Source of the DNA: Halictus rubicundus
Lineage: Eukaryota; Arthropoda; Insecta; Hymenoptera; Halictidae
Length of the DNA: 64,000 nt
NCBI RefSeq assembly: GCF_050948215.1
Contig: NC_135161.1
Coordinates: 1,460,830-1,524,829, forward strand
Direction of reading: 5' to 3'
Part shown: positions 1-11,164 of the stretch, in pieces
Numbering within the stretch: the first letter of the stretch is position 1
Layout of the letters: the number at the start of each line of letters is the position of its first letter
Made by a program: the position numbers and the translations under genes
The notes under the pieces: generated by a model
What the model saw: the letters and a program-made list of their open reading frames with translations, nothing else
What the model was told of the DNA's origin: nothing
Databases searched by the model: none

Positions 1-296
1 TCGGGACTGTTGCGGATTGGCTCGCACTTGGGTCATTTGTGCGAGCTCGCGACGGAACGCGAATTTCGCCGTTTCGTCGCAACCTTTACGAACGCAACTC
101 TCGAACGGTCAAGTATCGCGATTCACGCCGCGGACGAACGCACGCCCAGTACGCCAGTACTCTCGCGCCTCCGCGGATTGTACATACTCTGTATATAGCC
201 AAAATACATGGTTTGTGTTGTGTTGCGTAAGTGACTGTTTCTTTCGTGCACGTCCCTCCGTTACACCGGCAGTTCCTGTCCCGAACGATGGAACAG
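1..296. other. CpG-rich unassigned sequence at left edge
   Basis: GC- and CpG-rich DNA with no recognisable coding content. It abuts the point where the Jockey-like reverse transcriptase to its right stops matching its family (about 297), so it is probably a later insertion or a deletion junction. Short open frames here have no recognisable motifs. Confidence 0.5.
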
Positions 297-1454
297 ATTG
301 ATTAATATGTTATTCATTTTGGCATGATCCTGAATAAAGTTAAAAATGACTTGTTCAAGCAGCTTGCCTGGAATTGGTAGTAAGCTGATTGGGCGGTAAC
401 TAGCCGGATCGGCAGAAGGTTTACCTGGTTTATGTACCGGGACCACCTTGGCGACCTTCCATGCGTTGGGAAAATAGCTAAATTTAAATGGAGCTTTGAA
501 AATATAATAATACTGACAGAATATTTTATGGGAAGCATTGGACAGCATCGGAACAGTAATTTTATCTGGGCCGGGGGCCTTGCGGGCCTTCATGTTCCGG
601 ACTAGTTCATAGATTTCCCTAGGGGAGAGCATCTTGTTCGGGGCACCGTCCTCAGGACCCGTCCACTCAAATTTGTTATAGAAGTCGTCGACTAGGCTTT
701 CATGCCTGGATACGATCTGAGACGCGTCTAGGTGAACCTTAGCAAAGGAGTTAGCCAGGGCATCAGATTTATCGTGGCCATTGTGTAATTTACTGCCATT
801 GACCTCAAGGATCGGAATGGAGAAGTCACGTTTACTAGCTACAGATTGATAAGTGCTCCAAAATGTTGGATCAGGCTTGATAAAGCTCTGGAGCATCTTT
901 GCCCAGGCTTTTTGTCTGATGTTGGAAATACAGACTCGTATTGATTTTGTGTATTCCTTCATTTGTTGAAGGAAATACAGATCGTAGGTATGTTGAAAAA
1001 GCTTACGGAATCTTTTCCTAGCCCGGATCAATGAGGCCAAATGATCGTTATTTGCCACTGTTTTTCTCCGGGTGGCACTCGGGGACTTTACAAGGGTCGA
1101 GTCCCTAGAGATAGCGTCCCAAAGGGATCCAAGCAGAAATGAAGTTAGTGTCTCGATGCATATGTCGATGTCATGAATGGAGTGAAATTTGGAGACAGTG
1201 CTCCTGGCAAGGGTGCTCTCCCTATATTTGTCCCAGTCTGTGGACATGTAAAAAACTGACCCGCCTGATGGATCAGTGGGGGCAATCCTTTTAAGGGAAA
1301 CCGGCCGATGAGTTGTTCCGAAGTAGTCCAATGCTTCGCATTTAAACGAGAGAGGTGAGTCAGTGATGAAGAAGTCAATTATTGTCGGAGAAACTCGCGG
1401 TGCGAAGTGGGTGGGCGAGCCAGGAGCAATTACCATGAAGTTTGATTTGATCAT
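261..1454 (-). pseudogene. Jockey-like LINE ORF2 fragment: endonuclease end, linker and RT N-terminal part
   Basis: An open frame of 397 codons, a fragment of a LINE ORF2 polyprotein (endonuclease plus reverse transcriptase, which copies the element RNA at a nicked chromosomal site). The first residues carry the end of the endonuclease (APGSPTHFAPR, the SPTH segment typical of Jockey). A linker follows, then RT motifs 0-2: RKAPGPDKI and YRPISLLPIPGKLLEQ. The frame then leaves the family at about residue 380; the palm motifs (A, the YADD/FADD motif C) and the thumb are absent. The Met used is internal: upstream coding continues beyond the insert at 1,468-3,149. The last ten or so residues come from flanking DNA. 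Certainly non-functional. Confidence 0.85.
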
Positions 1455-1467
1455 GCATTTGTATTGT

Positions 1468-3149
1468 CACGGGGCCCAGGTTTTCCGACCCGTCCGATGG
1501 AAGAAAACCGGGGCCACGACGGGTTAGGCACGTTCGGCCGCGCGGAACGTGTTTCGCCCGGTGACAAACGGTATCTCGTAGGTTCGACTTTTTCCCCGAC
1601 GGAAGACTTTACCGGGTTCGGGACTCGAAACGGGCGCCAGACACTCGCAAGTGTCACACGAAGAATTTCGAATATAACGCGAGACGCTAATTATTCTGCC
1701 GAACCTACGAGAACCGCGCGAGGGCCTGAATAGCGACAGTCCGGGCCAGGGTACTACGCGGAGAGAATGCGGGACGTTTCCCGCGGCGGAAAGGTTTCTC
1801 ACGAAAGAAAGATAGACGAGAATGGGCTTCGACTTTACATTTATTAATCTTGCCGATTACAGAAGGCTGCCGGGACGACCCGGCAGCGATGCAAACGAAG
1901 CCCGCGCGGTATTGTACAATGGTTCGACAGTTGGACGGTCGCTCGCGCTTATTTCTCCCGATTCTACTTTCCTACGCGTCGAACCCGATCGTGGGAGCGA
2001 TGTACGGCAGCTACGAGTGACAATTAGCCGGTCGAGAAGCGACCGGATTCCGATAGAATACGCGGCAGCAAATTCTAAAGACTGTGACCGTCGGAAACAG
2101 CCGGAAACGGCGGTACGGCCTACGTCGTGTCGTCCCACCGTGGAACACCCCCAGATTCGCAAATATCGACAAAAATCGATATCGGAACGAATCCCTCGCC
2201 CGATGACCGACCGACGGTCTCACCCCCTTCGCGAATTCCCTCGAACCGCGATTCCCGGCGAGCGAGATTCCGTCTTTATTTCGACGGGAAGTCCGACCGA
2301 TTCGCAAAACGCTTACCGAGCCAACGCGAAAATAATAAATACACGAAAAGCCTAGTCGGCACTTACCACTCGGCAGCGTGGTTTTTAAGCTGTGTCGCTC
2401 GCTCGGTGGTCTGCAGCGTTACCACGTCCTTCCGACAGCAACAGGTTGTACAAAAACTGACTCTCTTAAGCAATTGTGAAACGTCTAAACCCGACTAGAT
2501 CTGGCGGCACAGTGCCCCATTTCGCGAAGCCTCGCAAACGCGGAAGCGAGGTGTCCCCCATTTTCCTCATTTTTCCCGCTCCCGCGCGACGCTCGGACCT
2601 ATTACTCGCTCGCACGCGGCAGGGCCGCACCCAACGGTCCGGGGCCTCCGGCAACGAACTTATTGGCTAACGCTCTTCCGATGACACGCGTCGATTGGCT
2701 AACTCCCGCAGAGGAAGACATCGGGCCTATCCCTTCACGGATCCGTTCAATTTTTCGGGGCGAGGCGACGACGAGGTAGAGACGAAGGCCTTCTCTGATC
2801 CGTAATTCGTCGGCGGCGCCTCCGGGTTGGCAAACCCGGGCTCGGTGTCGTCCTCGATGTATCCTGGCGGGCGTCCTTAGTAGCCGGCCCCTCAGCGTTC
2901 CTTTCCAGATTTTCCACGCTCCTGGGAGAAGGGAAAAGTATCCGGGCCCCCCAGGGACCCGGCCACGGTCCTGCAACTTCTCGTCGCGCCAAGTGGCGCG
3001 GCGTTTAAACCGCGTCAATTTCTCGATCTGGGATCTCGGGTGCTCCCAGGGAGATCGATCACGGCAGCCGTTGTTGCCGCGGTGCTGCCAAAGGGTGGCC
3101 CGGTCTTTCGAACCTTGATCGGCGGGACGTGGACAAATGTGCCACGTCA
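1468..3149. other. CpG-rich insert inside the Jockey-like endonuclease
   Basis: About 1.68 kb of GC/CpG-rich DNA separates the two halves of the Jockey-like endonuclease. The 5-mer GTCAC occurs at both junctions and may be a target duplication, but I see no terminal inverted or direct repeats. The long open frames here (for example 2,602-3,222 minus) are Arg/Pro/Gly-rich and look like GC-driven chance frames. A tract at 2,337-2,350 is repeated at 6,746-6,759 in another CpG-rich block, suggesting a shared family. Element class unknown. Confidence 0.5.
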
Positions 3150-3691
3150 CAGTATAAATTGTTACTAGCCTGGTTGGCCCGGGCGTTTCTCCAGAACCGG
3201 TGCTTTGCGTTCCAATCTCCACCGATAATAAATGGAGAACCGTAATGGGTGATGTGCCTCAGGTCCGTTTCAGTGAGAGGTTGCGAGGGTTTGGCGTAAA
3301 TAACTCAAACCAGTATGGATGGGTGGGCCAAGCGGACAGCCAAGAACTCCAAATCAGTGTGAGCTCGCACAACTGAAAATTTAATTTTGTTATTAATTAT
3401 TATGACTACGCCTCCCCATCCGTTGGCACGGTCCTTACGGATGACCAAATAGCCGGGGATGGTAAAATTATGTTGAGGGTTTAACCAGGTCTCGGTCACC
3501 AAAAGAATATCACATTCCAGGTGGTCGAGTTGGGCAATGATTTCGTTGCGCTTTGGTTGAACCGATTGCGCGTTCCAAGTTATGACATGCGGAAAGAAAG
3601 CCATTTTTAACAGAAAAGTAAGGAAGTGATTTAATCCAGGGTCGACATGACCTGGAGAAAAGCCTGGAGCTTCTGGGAATTTGTTGCACAT
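3150..3691 (-). pseudogene. Jockey-like LINE ORF2, endonuclease N-terminal part
   Basis: Minus-strand frame with the start of an exonuclease-endonuclease-phosphatase domain. The first motif is ITWNAQSVQPKRNEI, followed by LECDILLVTETWLN with the catalytic Glu, and GWGGVVIII. After a frameshift near 3,300 the match resumes with IIGGDWNAKH, the Asp-Asn motif. It then runs into the CpG-rich insert; the missing end of the domain continues at 1,454 and below. The upstream end overlaps the ORF1 C-terminus by about 60 nt in another frame, the usual Jockey layout. The domain would nick target DNA to prime reverse transcription, but this copy is broken. Confidence 0.8.
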
Positions 3692-4044
3692 GCTCTGAGT
3701 TTGTCAGCCAGGATTTCAGCGGTTGAGAGCATTTGGTTGAGATCACACAATTTTGTGATCTCCCGGATAGTATCAGACAATTTGGTAAATTTATTTAAAT
3801 TATGGTTAAGATTAGCCGGGTTAGGGGTGTGGCGTATTTGTCCTTGCTCAGACAGATTCGCTGGAATGCAATGGAACGCAACAGTTGGAATGAAAGAGTT
3901 TGAATGATTGCGTGACTGGATTGGTATGGTTTGGAAATGAGTGAAAGTGGATCGAGTGGACTGTATAATTGAATTGAATGGAAGGCGGATTTGCAATAAA
4001 TTAGCTGTATTATTCACTGTACGTTTTTCAGTATAGTCAGGCAA
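3631..4044 (-). pseudogene. Jockey-like LINE ORF1 C-terminal segment
   Basis: The last 50 or so codons (DTIREITKLCDLNQMLSTA, then DKLRACATNSQKLQAF) match the helical C-terminal tail of Jockey-type ORF1 (gag-like RNA-binding) proteins. The frame overlaps the start of the endonuclease, as in intact Jockey elements. The upstream part (RTVNNTANLLQIR and on) is low-complexity, and the link to the zinc-knuckle segment is broken by about 320 bp of foreign DNA, so this is a fragment. Confidence 0.65.
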
Positions 4045-4055
4045 CTTTTAAATAA

Positions 4056-4375
4056 AACTAATAAAGTTTGAGAAACCGAACACTGTATATCTATAGCTAG
4101 AACCTGTTGACGCAGCGCAAAGCTGAGCTGGTTTTCAGAAAAAGAGAGAGAGTAACGACTCTCTCTCGGTTTTATTGTCTCGACCCTTCTGGAAGTTCGT
4201 CACGCACAGGTGTTTCCGTTTTAGACATCGAGAACGTTCCAGAATGATCGAGCCTGAATTCCGCGAATCACGCTCGAGGGTTTTCGCCCGCGGGAGCCTC
4301 GATGGCAGACGCTGTTTGCCGGTGTTCTGGCGCGTGTACGCGAGACGCTCAGTGATTGGCGGTCACGCGGCCGAG
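4056..4375. other. Small insert within Jockey-like ORF1
   Basis: About 320 bp separates the zinc-knuckle part of ORF1 from its C-terminal part. It begins with AT-rich DNA containing a GA/CT microsatellite pair around 4,142-4,170 and becomes CpG-rich to the right, with an ATTGG (CCAAT-box) motif near 4,350. No ends, target duplication or coding content could be assigned. Confidence 0.35.
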
Positions 4376-4809
4376 AACGGTGGGGCAATATGGCGTCCGC
4401 ACAGGGGCTACATTGACGTTTGATATTCCCTCTGAACTGGGAAAACCCGTACGAGATCTGGCTTTAACAGCCTGGGCATAAGATACGTGAGCTTGAGCCG
4501 AGGGTGGGAAACTTGAGGTTAGTGCGTTCATATCAGGGTTTCTATTTTGGATTAACGGAGGTGGTTTAGCAAAGAGAGCCGATTTTGGTGGCTTTGGGGC
4601 CCTCTTGGCCAGGTATTCGGCCAGGGCCAGGCACTGAGGGTAGTTCGCGGTATGGTCGCCCTGGCAGTTTATACAAGTAGGGGGAGTTTCATACGGCTTA
4701 TTGCAGTCGGAGGAGGAGTGGTGCGCTGCGCACTTGACGCAGCGTACAGGAAGGTTACAATTATTAGCTGACTGCCCGAAGGCCTGACAGCGAAAGCACT
4801 GCGTATGTT
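4349..4809 (-). pseudogene. Jockey-like LINE ORF1, zinc-knuckle segment
   Basis: Read on the minus strand, this encodes a run of CCHC-type zinc knuckles: QCFRCQAFGQ with NNC, VKCAAHHSSSDC, and CINCQGDHTANYPQC. This is the signature of gag-like ORF1 proteins of Jockey LINEs, which bind element RNA in cytoplasmic particles. A Pro/Ser-rich tail with SYAQAVKARS follows, also typical. The N-terminal half is missing: matching stops at about 4,809. The frame ends at a stop beside the insert at 4,056-4,375. Confidence 0.75.
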
Positions 4810-5502
4810 ACGCGCTATGGCTTCCTTTTGGAAGAGCCTGTAACCAGGACCGCGAATAGGAGAGCGGCAATCCTATGCTGTTAGGCGGATGATTCGCAAA
4901 TTCGTTGTGGAGAGGGGAAAAACCGTGACAACGGGAAAGGTCGATAAATAAGGTTTTTAGATATCTGGTAAAAATAGATAATTTATTTTTAAAAAAAAGG
5001 TAAACGTATGTACATGTATATTGGCCTGATAACATGAACACAGGGTGTTTTAACCTGTTTTAACTAATTTACAACTTACGACTAGAGAGAGTAATATATA
5101 TATAACGCGTAATTAGGTTCTACTACTAGGGGGAAAGGGTTAATGAAAAGGGTGAAGAATATCCTAGGCTCCGACGTGCAAGAGACACGCACCGTCTTTC
5201 ACTATTAGCTGGGGATTGTACTAAAAGCTTATGCTTGTGAAGTATTTTCCAAAGATTCGGTGTTTGCCGGGGGTAATTACGCGGGTGGTTGAACATTTTT
5301 AGCAGTGAGAGGGTGGTTGAGGTCGGTGGCCATCTGGTGGCGGGTGGTGGAACTAACTGTGCTGCAGAGCGGGGAGGATCTCGCAAGTATGCGGCCAGTG
5401 CGTGCGTGCTGGCCGCTCGTAATTATTAATTTATAACGCTGATTAACTACGTATTAGTATTAACTTAGGTATTAATATTGATTTACAAGTGTAAATATTA
5501 TC

Positions 5503-5508
<6 letters not shown>
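4810..5508. other. Unassigned sequence
   Basis: AT-rich to mixed DNA with no motif-bearing frame. It includes a short TA-rich run at 5,094-5,104. I see no element ends or gene here. Confidence 0.4.

Positions 5509-5550
<42 letters not shown>
5509..5550. repeat. (TA)n microsatellite
   Basis: Twenty-one uninterrupted TA units, directly abutting the left arm of the perfect hairpin. Confidence 0.95.
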
Positions 5551-5551
<1 letters not shown>

Positions 5552-5668
5552 TAGGGGTATGCGATGTTGCGAGTGGAAGGAGATGGGATGTAATAGGATT
5601 GTTCCCCTCAGGGTTACAATCCTATTACATCCCATCTCCTTCCACTCGCAACATCGCATACCCCTAGT
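5550..5668. repeat. Perfect inverted repeat: 53-bp arms, 13-nt loop
   Basis: Positions 5,550-5,602 are the exact reverse complement of 5,616-5,668, with a 13-nt spacer at 5,603-5,615. The arm begins CTAGGGGTATGCGATG after the first A. It sits between a TA microsatellite and a short GA run (about 5,678-5,691). A transcript would fold into one long perfect hairpin. Possible identities are a young fold-back/MITE inserted in the TA tract, an hpRNA/siRNA source, or an assembly palindrome. It is too perfect for a typical pre-miRNA. Confidence 0.9.
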
Positions 5669-5768
5669 TACACCGATAGAGAGAGAGAGAGCTACTTGTC
5701 GCTTTTCAATATCATACGCATAATAACCTAAAAAACGGACCTAAAAATATAAAATAATAACAATTGTA

Positions 5769-7690
5769 ACGTGGACCTCCACTCGCCGCGTAGGAAGGCG
5801 GGGGCGGGGTCCACTCCGGGAATTTATGGGCTCAGAGGCCGGGCCGCGTACGGCCGTGAATACGCGGTCCTCCCGGTACTAACCGATTCTCGAAGGTTCT
5901 CGGAAATCGGGAAGAGCCTACTGCTCGGGCGCCAGGCACCGGACGGGTGCCACGCGAAACGAGAACGAAGTCCGCCCTTAGCCGAAGCTGAGGGCGGGAG
6001 GTGAACCTTCGGGAACCGCGAGAAGGTCGAGAGGCGCGAGAAGGGCCGGGGGTTCGGACACGGAAGGGAACGAGGACAGCCCTCACGGCAGGGCGGATCG
6101 CGCAGGTGGAAATATCGGTAGTCAGACTGGGCTCTACAATTTTATTGGCGTCGGTGGTTTTACAAAGCCGCGGCCACGTGGCCGCACCCGAGAGCCCGCG
6201 CTCTTCGTACACAGTTTGCGGTAAGGTGGAGGGTTCGCAACGCGCTGTTGTCGATCGGTAAAATACGCCGCGGGGGTGCGGTAGATCGGCACGAGAATAG
6301 CCCCTCGCCGAAGCGAGGGTTTCGCGGCACGCAGGTGGTCGGCGCGATCACGGTATGACTGTCGCGGCGCGGTTCCGGTTCCGACGGACGGCGAACGCTC
6401 GGCGAAAACTTCGCGATAGACTATGCGACGGCTCGATAGGAATAACGCGAAATGTAACGTAACCAACAGATGGTTGCAAACGATAACGGCGGCAGCTCCT
6501 CCGAGGAAGACTTCCGCGCGATATTTTTCCGGGAACTCGCAGCCGAGACTCAAGGTACCGGTGAATTCGGTACTAGCGGAATGTCCGAGGCGAGAAGCGC
6601 CTCGGCGCGCGAAAACTCGGGGAACGAGACGCGATATTACGCGTCCGACGGGCGATCCGCGAGCTCGCGTTGCCGCGAGGGCACGGGATCGTCGTCGGCC
6701 GACCTCGTTTGTTCCCCGACAGAGCCTGGCGAACCAACTCGCGAAAAATACACGAAAAGGGTCACTTAAGGGACTCACCGTTCCTGTCGGTACTACTTCC
6801 GCCTTCTGTCGCGGTTCGGCCCGCCTCGCTCGGGATGGTCTACCGGGTGTTCGGCTCTGGCTTCCTATCGGTATCGAGATCGTGGTCCCGCGGTAGCTCG
6901 ATATTGGAATGGCACGCACTTCGCGTGGACGGTAATCGGGACGAGTTTCGATAGAGCCGGTTACACGGCGGTCCGGGCTGGTTCGGTAATTTTCGAGACA
7001 CGATTCCGTACGGAAGTCACCGCGACAGTAATTCGGCCGAGTCCGTTCGCGTTACGGCCGGGTCCTCGCATCCCCACTCCTGGCCGTAGCCCGGCTTTTC
7101 CTCTAATAGGGCGCGCGTCTGGCGCGAGATTCGGAACTCGCAGGATCGTGCCTACGTCGGGTCCTTGGGCCCCAGACCTTACGCGAAAATCATTCCGAAA
7201 TTGACACGCGGGGCAGATCGGTGACCTACCCCGGTATGGAGAGGGGGGGCGCCTACACCACCCTCGCCGAGGCCCCTTGCAATTGGCTAGGTGAGGCGAC
7301 GGCAGGACCGCGAAATAGGTTGTCGGATGGTCGACAGGGGCCTTCGTCCCGCTTCGTCACCTCCGGGTTGTCTGGCCCGTGTGTGGCGTCGCCCATTCCT
7401 CGTTATTACCGGTGCACCGGATTTGCGTAATGGCCATGGTTTGGCGTAGGTGGTCCCGCGAAGCGCTGTGCCCTTTCTTCAGGTCGGCTGGATGCCGGGG
7501 TGCCGCTCGCGTACCTGAAACTTGCCGGGCTCGGCGTGCGCGAAAGGGTGAAAGTACGCGTTTCCTGTCGATTCGGGAGTTCCTCGGGGAGCGCTTCCTA
7601 ACTTATCGAGCCGTGGTTCTATTCGCGACAACGTGTTTTACGGCAGTCCGGTCCCTTCGTTCGGTTGTTAGGGACCCTTAAGGGCGGCGG
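5769..7690. other. CpG-rich block, no recognisable gene
   Basis: About 1.9 kb of very CpG-rich DNA sharply bounded by AT-rich sequence. Several frames stay open for 60-260 codons on both strands, but their products are Arg/Pro/Ser/Gly-rich and overlap one another, as expected from composition. The segment ending at 6,759 is like the one ending at 2,350 in the first CpG-rich block. I cannot name a family or an end. Confidence 0.45.
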
Positions 7691-7704
7691 GGTTTGTGCA
7701 ACGT

Positions 7705-7969
7705 CACACAATATATCAAAATAAAATAAAATATAACAAATCAACTATAACGCTCGCCATACCGCTCGCCATAAATACAATATAATAAAATAAAATAAAA
7801 TACATTTAATCTATTACATTATGTAAAATAAATAAAAAAATAACTGCCGTAAATTTGTCATCAGCAAGGAAAAAAGACAAACAAATAAAACATAGCATAC
7901 CACTCTTTTCTCTCACGCACCCACACGCACACACACTCCTCCTCCTACACCTCCCCGGTCGCTCCCCAT
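7705..7969 (-). repeat. 3' end and A-rich tail of the purine-rich LINE
   Basis: On the minus strand the ORF2 stop is followed by a short 3' UTR and then repeated TTTTA/TATTT units (7,719-7,735 and 7,780-7,805 on the plus strand as AAAATAAAATA). This fits a microsatellite-like LINE tail rather than a pure poly-A. Confidence 0.55.
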
Positions 7970-10900
7970 TCATCCCAATCCTCCATTTGCACCTTCCCTC
8001 CATTCCTCCACCCTCCTCATCCACTTCTCCCCTCCCCCCTCATCATCCAACACTTCCCCCATCTTCTCCTGCCAACCTCCTTCCTCATCCAGCCTCATAC
8101 ATTCCTCCCATACATGCTCCCACGTCTCACTTATCCATCCACACACTCTACATTTTCTCTCCTCCTCATCCATACAATATTTTCCCTCTTTCATACCATT
8201 TCCTAACCTAAACTTTGCCACCCTCTGCCATCTACTCTCCCCCCATCCTTTCTTTAAGTATCCCGGCAGACCCTACCCCTTTACCATCCCATACCACTTA
8301 TTATATCTTGATTTCTTTATCTTTTCCCACCTTTCCTCCCTCTGCCTTTCCTTCTCCCTTTTTACCAGCTCCCCACTTACCTCCTCTCTCCTCTCCTCCA
8401 TCATTTCCTCCATCTCCTGTATTGTCCACCCCTTATCCTCAAAGAAATCCCGTCTTTCCTTCTCCCACCCTTCTCTTACTACTCCCCTCCTTTCCCTCCC
8501 TCTCATCTCTTCCCAACACAATCTCGCTAATTCCCCCCCTTTGCCCTCTCTTAACTTCTTTTCATACCCCCATGCCCTCAACCCCGCCCTGCCCCTCATT
8601 AACTCTCTTTGCAATTCTTCCCTAACCATATACCCTGGCGTACACTTTTCTACTTCTAATACCCACTTTAAGTATCTCTCCTGCATCCTTTCCATACCCT
8701 CCCTTTCCTTCCACCCCCATATTTCTACTCCGTAACTTATCACCGGCCACACTAATTTATCAAAAAGCCAAATCCTCCTACCCCAGTCCTTTCCAAACCT
8801 CCTCTTCCCTATTCCCCACACTTGTCCCATCACTGCCGCCCCCTTCCTTATCCTTTCCGCCACTTGCTCTTCCTGACCCCCATCCCTCTTTATTACATAT
8901 CCTAGATACCTATACCTACTGACCTCCTCTAGTGCCTTACCTTTCCACAACCACGTCACCTTCTTCCACCGTCCCCCTCCCCTCCTACACCTCATTATCT
9001 TTGACTTTTCCGCGTTTAGCTGCAGCCTTTTCCTATCCATATAGCGCTCTAGCACCCCTATCATCCCTTTCATCCCTTCCTCCTCTTCCGCCAGCATCGC
9101 CATATCGTCCGCATACGGTAAGGTGTATACTCTTCTTCCTCCCACTTTCACCCCTCCCCATCCACCCCTTTCGAGTTCCTCGTCTATGTCCGCCAATAAC
9201 AGCGTGAACAACAGAGGACTTAGCGGACACCCCTGCCTCACCCCTCTTGCTGTCCAAAACATTTCCCCTTCCTCGTCCCCTACTCTTACCTTGCCTCTCG
9301 TTTCCCTTAGAATCTCCTCACATCTCCCTATTAACCCTTCCCTCACCCCCTTTCTCCTCAACTCCCCCACCAATACATCCCTATCCACCGAGTCAAACGC
9401 CGCTTTCAGGTCTACAAACAACACTACCAACTTTCTTTCCTTCCTCCACACCTGCCTATTCACTATATGATTGAGCACGTAAATATTATCCATACATCCC
9501 AACCCTTTCCTGAAACCCGTCTGACTGTCTGGCAGTATCCTCTTCCCCTCCACTTCTTTTCTTAGTCTTTCTGCCAAAATCGCTGCATACACCTTATATG
9601 CCGTTTGCGTTAGCGTTACTCCCCTGTAGTCCCCCACCTTTCTACTTTCCCTTTTCTTCGCTATTGGTACCACTACCCCCTCCGTCCAGTCATCCGGCCA
9701 TCCTTCCCCTTTCCATACCCTGTTGCACACCCTCCATAGCCACTCCTCCACTTCTTCCCCTCCATACTCCCATACCTCGTTCGGTATCCCACCCCCACCT
9801 GCCGCTTTTCCCTCTTTCAAACCCTTCACCACCCTGCTGATCTCTCCCCTTTCTATTTCCTCTTCTCCATCCTCATCTCTCCTTTTTGCCTCTCCCTTCC
9901 TCACCCTCCACTCTACTCCCCCCAATAATTCCCTAAAATGTTTATCCCACTCGTCCATCCTTATTCTTTCATCCACCCGTGACCCTTTCCTCCTTTCCTT
10001 CCTTATCAGCTGCCATACCTGCCTTTCCGTTTTTATGCCCTCCACCTCTCTTTCCCACTTTTCCCTCTCCTTTTTCTTCTTCTCCTCGCATAGTTTCTTG
10101 TACGCTAACTTCTTCTCCTTTACTTCTATCCCCTCTCCTCCCCTCTTTTTCCATCTCCTCAACTCCTCCCTCACCTTCTTTTTTTCTTCTTTACATTCCT
10201 CATCCCACCAACCTTTCCTCTCCCCTCTTTTCTTCTTCCCCATTTCCTCTAATGCCTCCTTTACTCTACCCTTCAATTCTTTCCATTCCTCCTCTACTCC
10301 CTTCCCTTCCCCATCCTTCTTCCCAAATTTCCCCCTGAACTCCTCCACCCCTTCTTCCGTCCAACACCCCATCAGCCTTCTCCTCCCTCCCTCACCCCTC
10401 CTTTTTCCCCCTACCCTTTCTCCCTTAAGCCATACCGTCAGGGGCAGGTGATCTGAGTCCACCCTTTCCCCAACCTCCATCCTTTTCACCCCATCCCTCG
10501 TATCTTCATCTCCCAGTATATAATCTATCACCGAATTCCCCCTCTTTCCTATGAACGTTCACTCCCCTAACTCATCTCCCTTTACGTTCCCATTTAGTAT
10601 CCCCCACCCCCTCTCCTCTAAATACCCGCACAACCTCCTTCCTTCTGCATTTATCCTCTCATCTTTGGATTTCCTACTCCCTTTCCCTTTTCCCTCATCT
10701 TCATCTTCCCCTCCTATCCCACCCCCTTCTCTTCCCGTCCTCGCATTAAAATCCCCCCCTATAATCACCCTCACACCTTTTTCTCTCCCTTCTATCCATT
10801 CTCCCAGCACCTCCAACTTCTCCCGCAAGTCCCCATTTACATACACCCCAATTACCTTCCACCATCCCCCCTCTATCCTCATCTTTATACCCATCATCCC

Positions 10901-11164
10901 CTCCCTTCCTCCCTCTTCCCTCCTCACCGTCTCTATCTCCTTCCTTATTCCCATTAGCATACCCCCCTTTGCCCTCCCCATCTTTTCCTCTCTCCTTGCC
11001 CACTGCACTTCCCATACATACCCGCTTGGCATCCTACTCCTTACCTGTTCCCATCCTCTCTCCTCTAGCCATGTCTCCATCAACATTATCACATCCCACT
11101 CCTCCAACCCTTTCCAGAAGTCTTCGTCCTTGTTCCTCAATCCCGCCACATTCCAGAATGTCAC
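7970..11164 (-). pseudogene. LINE ORF2: endonuclease, reverse transcriptase, CCHC knuckle; two in-frame stops
   Basis: One reading frame of about 1,065 codons interrupted only by a TGA at 10,559-10,561 and a TAG at 8,273-8,275. Domains in order: an apurinic-type endonuclease (FWNVAGLRNKD, MLMETWLEE, IIGGDFNAR; VIDYILGD and SDHLPL after the first stop); then RT with EGKAAGGGGIPNEVW, YRGVTLTQTAYK, FVDLKAAFDSVDR, GVRQGCPLSPLLF and the catalytic YADDMAML; then a C-terminal CCHC knuckle (CRVCGWISETWEHVWEEC) after the second stop. Function: nicking target DNA and reverse-transcribing the element RNA. No ATG opens the frame. It continues upstream through GTG at 11,164, overlapping the ORF1 stop. The stops look like point nonsense mutations in an otherwise well-kept copy. 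Confidence 0.85.

Larger units (their letters stand above)
297..4809 (-). mobile_element. Jockey-like LINE, truncated and interrupted
   Basis: Minus-strand remains of a Jockey-type non-LTR retrotransposon. From 5' to 3' (right to left) it has an ORF1 gag-like zinc-knuckle segment, the ORF1 C-terminus, the N-terminal half of an apurinic-type endonuclease, and the start of the reverse transcriptase. The 5' end is lost at about 4,809 and the RT 3' half at about 297. Two blocks of foreign DNA (about 4,056-4,375 and 1,468-3,149) lie inside the coding region. Order and motifs support the family; the exact lineage within Jockey is inferred. Confidence 0.8.

Noticed and set aside
2602..3222. 206-codon minus frame in the CpG-rich insert
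   Set aside because: Crosses the insert/endonuclease junction, has no domain motif, and its composition follows from GC content.
5550..5668. Rho-independent terminator
   Set aside because: Eukaryotic context; stem far too long, and no T-run follows it.
5550..5668. Canonical microRNA precursor
   Set aside because: Arms pair perfectly over 53 bp with no bulge, unlike usual pre-miRNAs; a fold-back repeat or hpRNA fits better.
6134..6919. 261-codon minus frame in the second CpG-rich block
   Set aside because: Arg/Ser/Pro-rich, overlaps equally long plus frames, and shows no recognisable motif.
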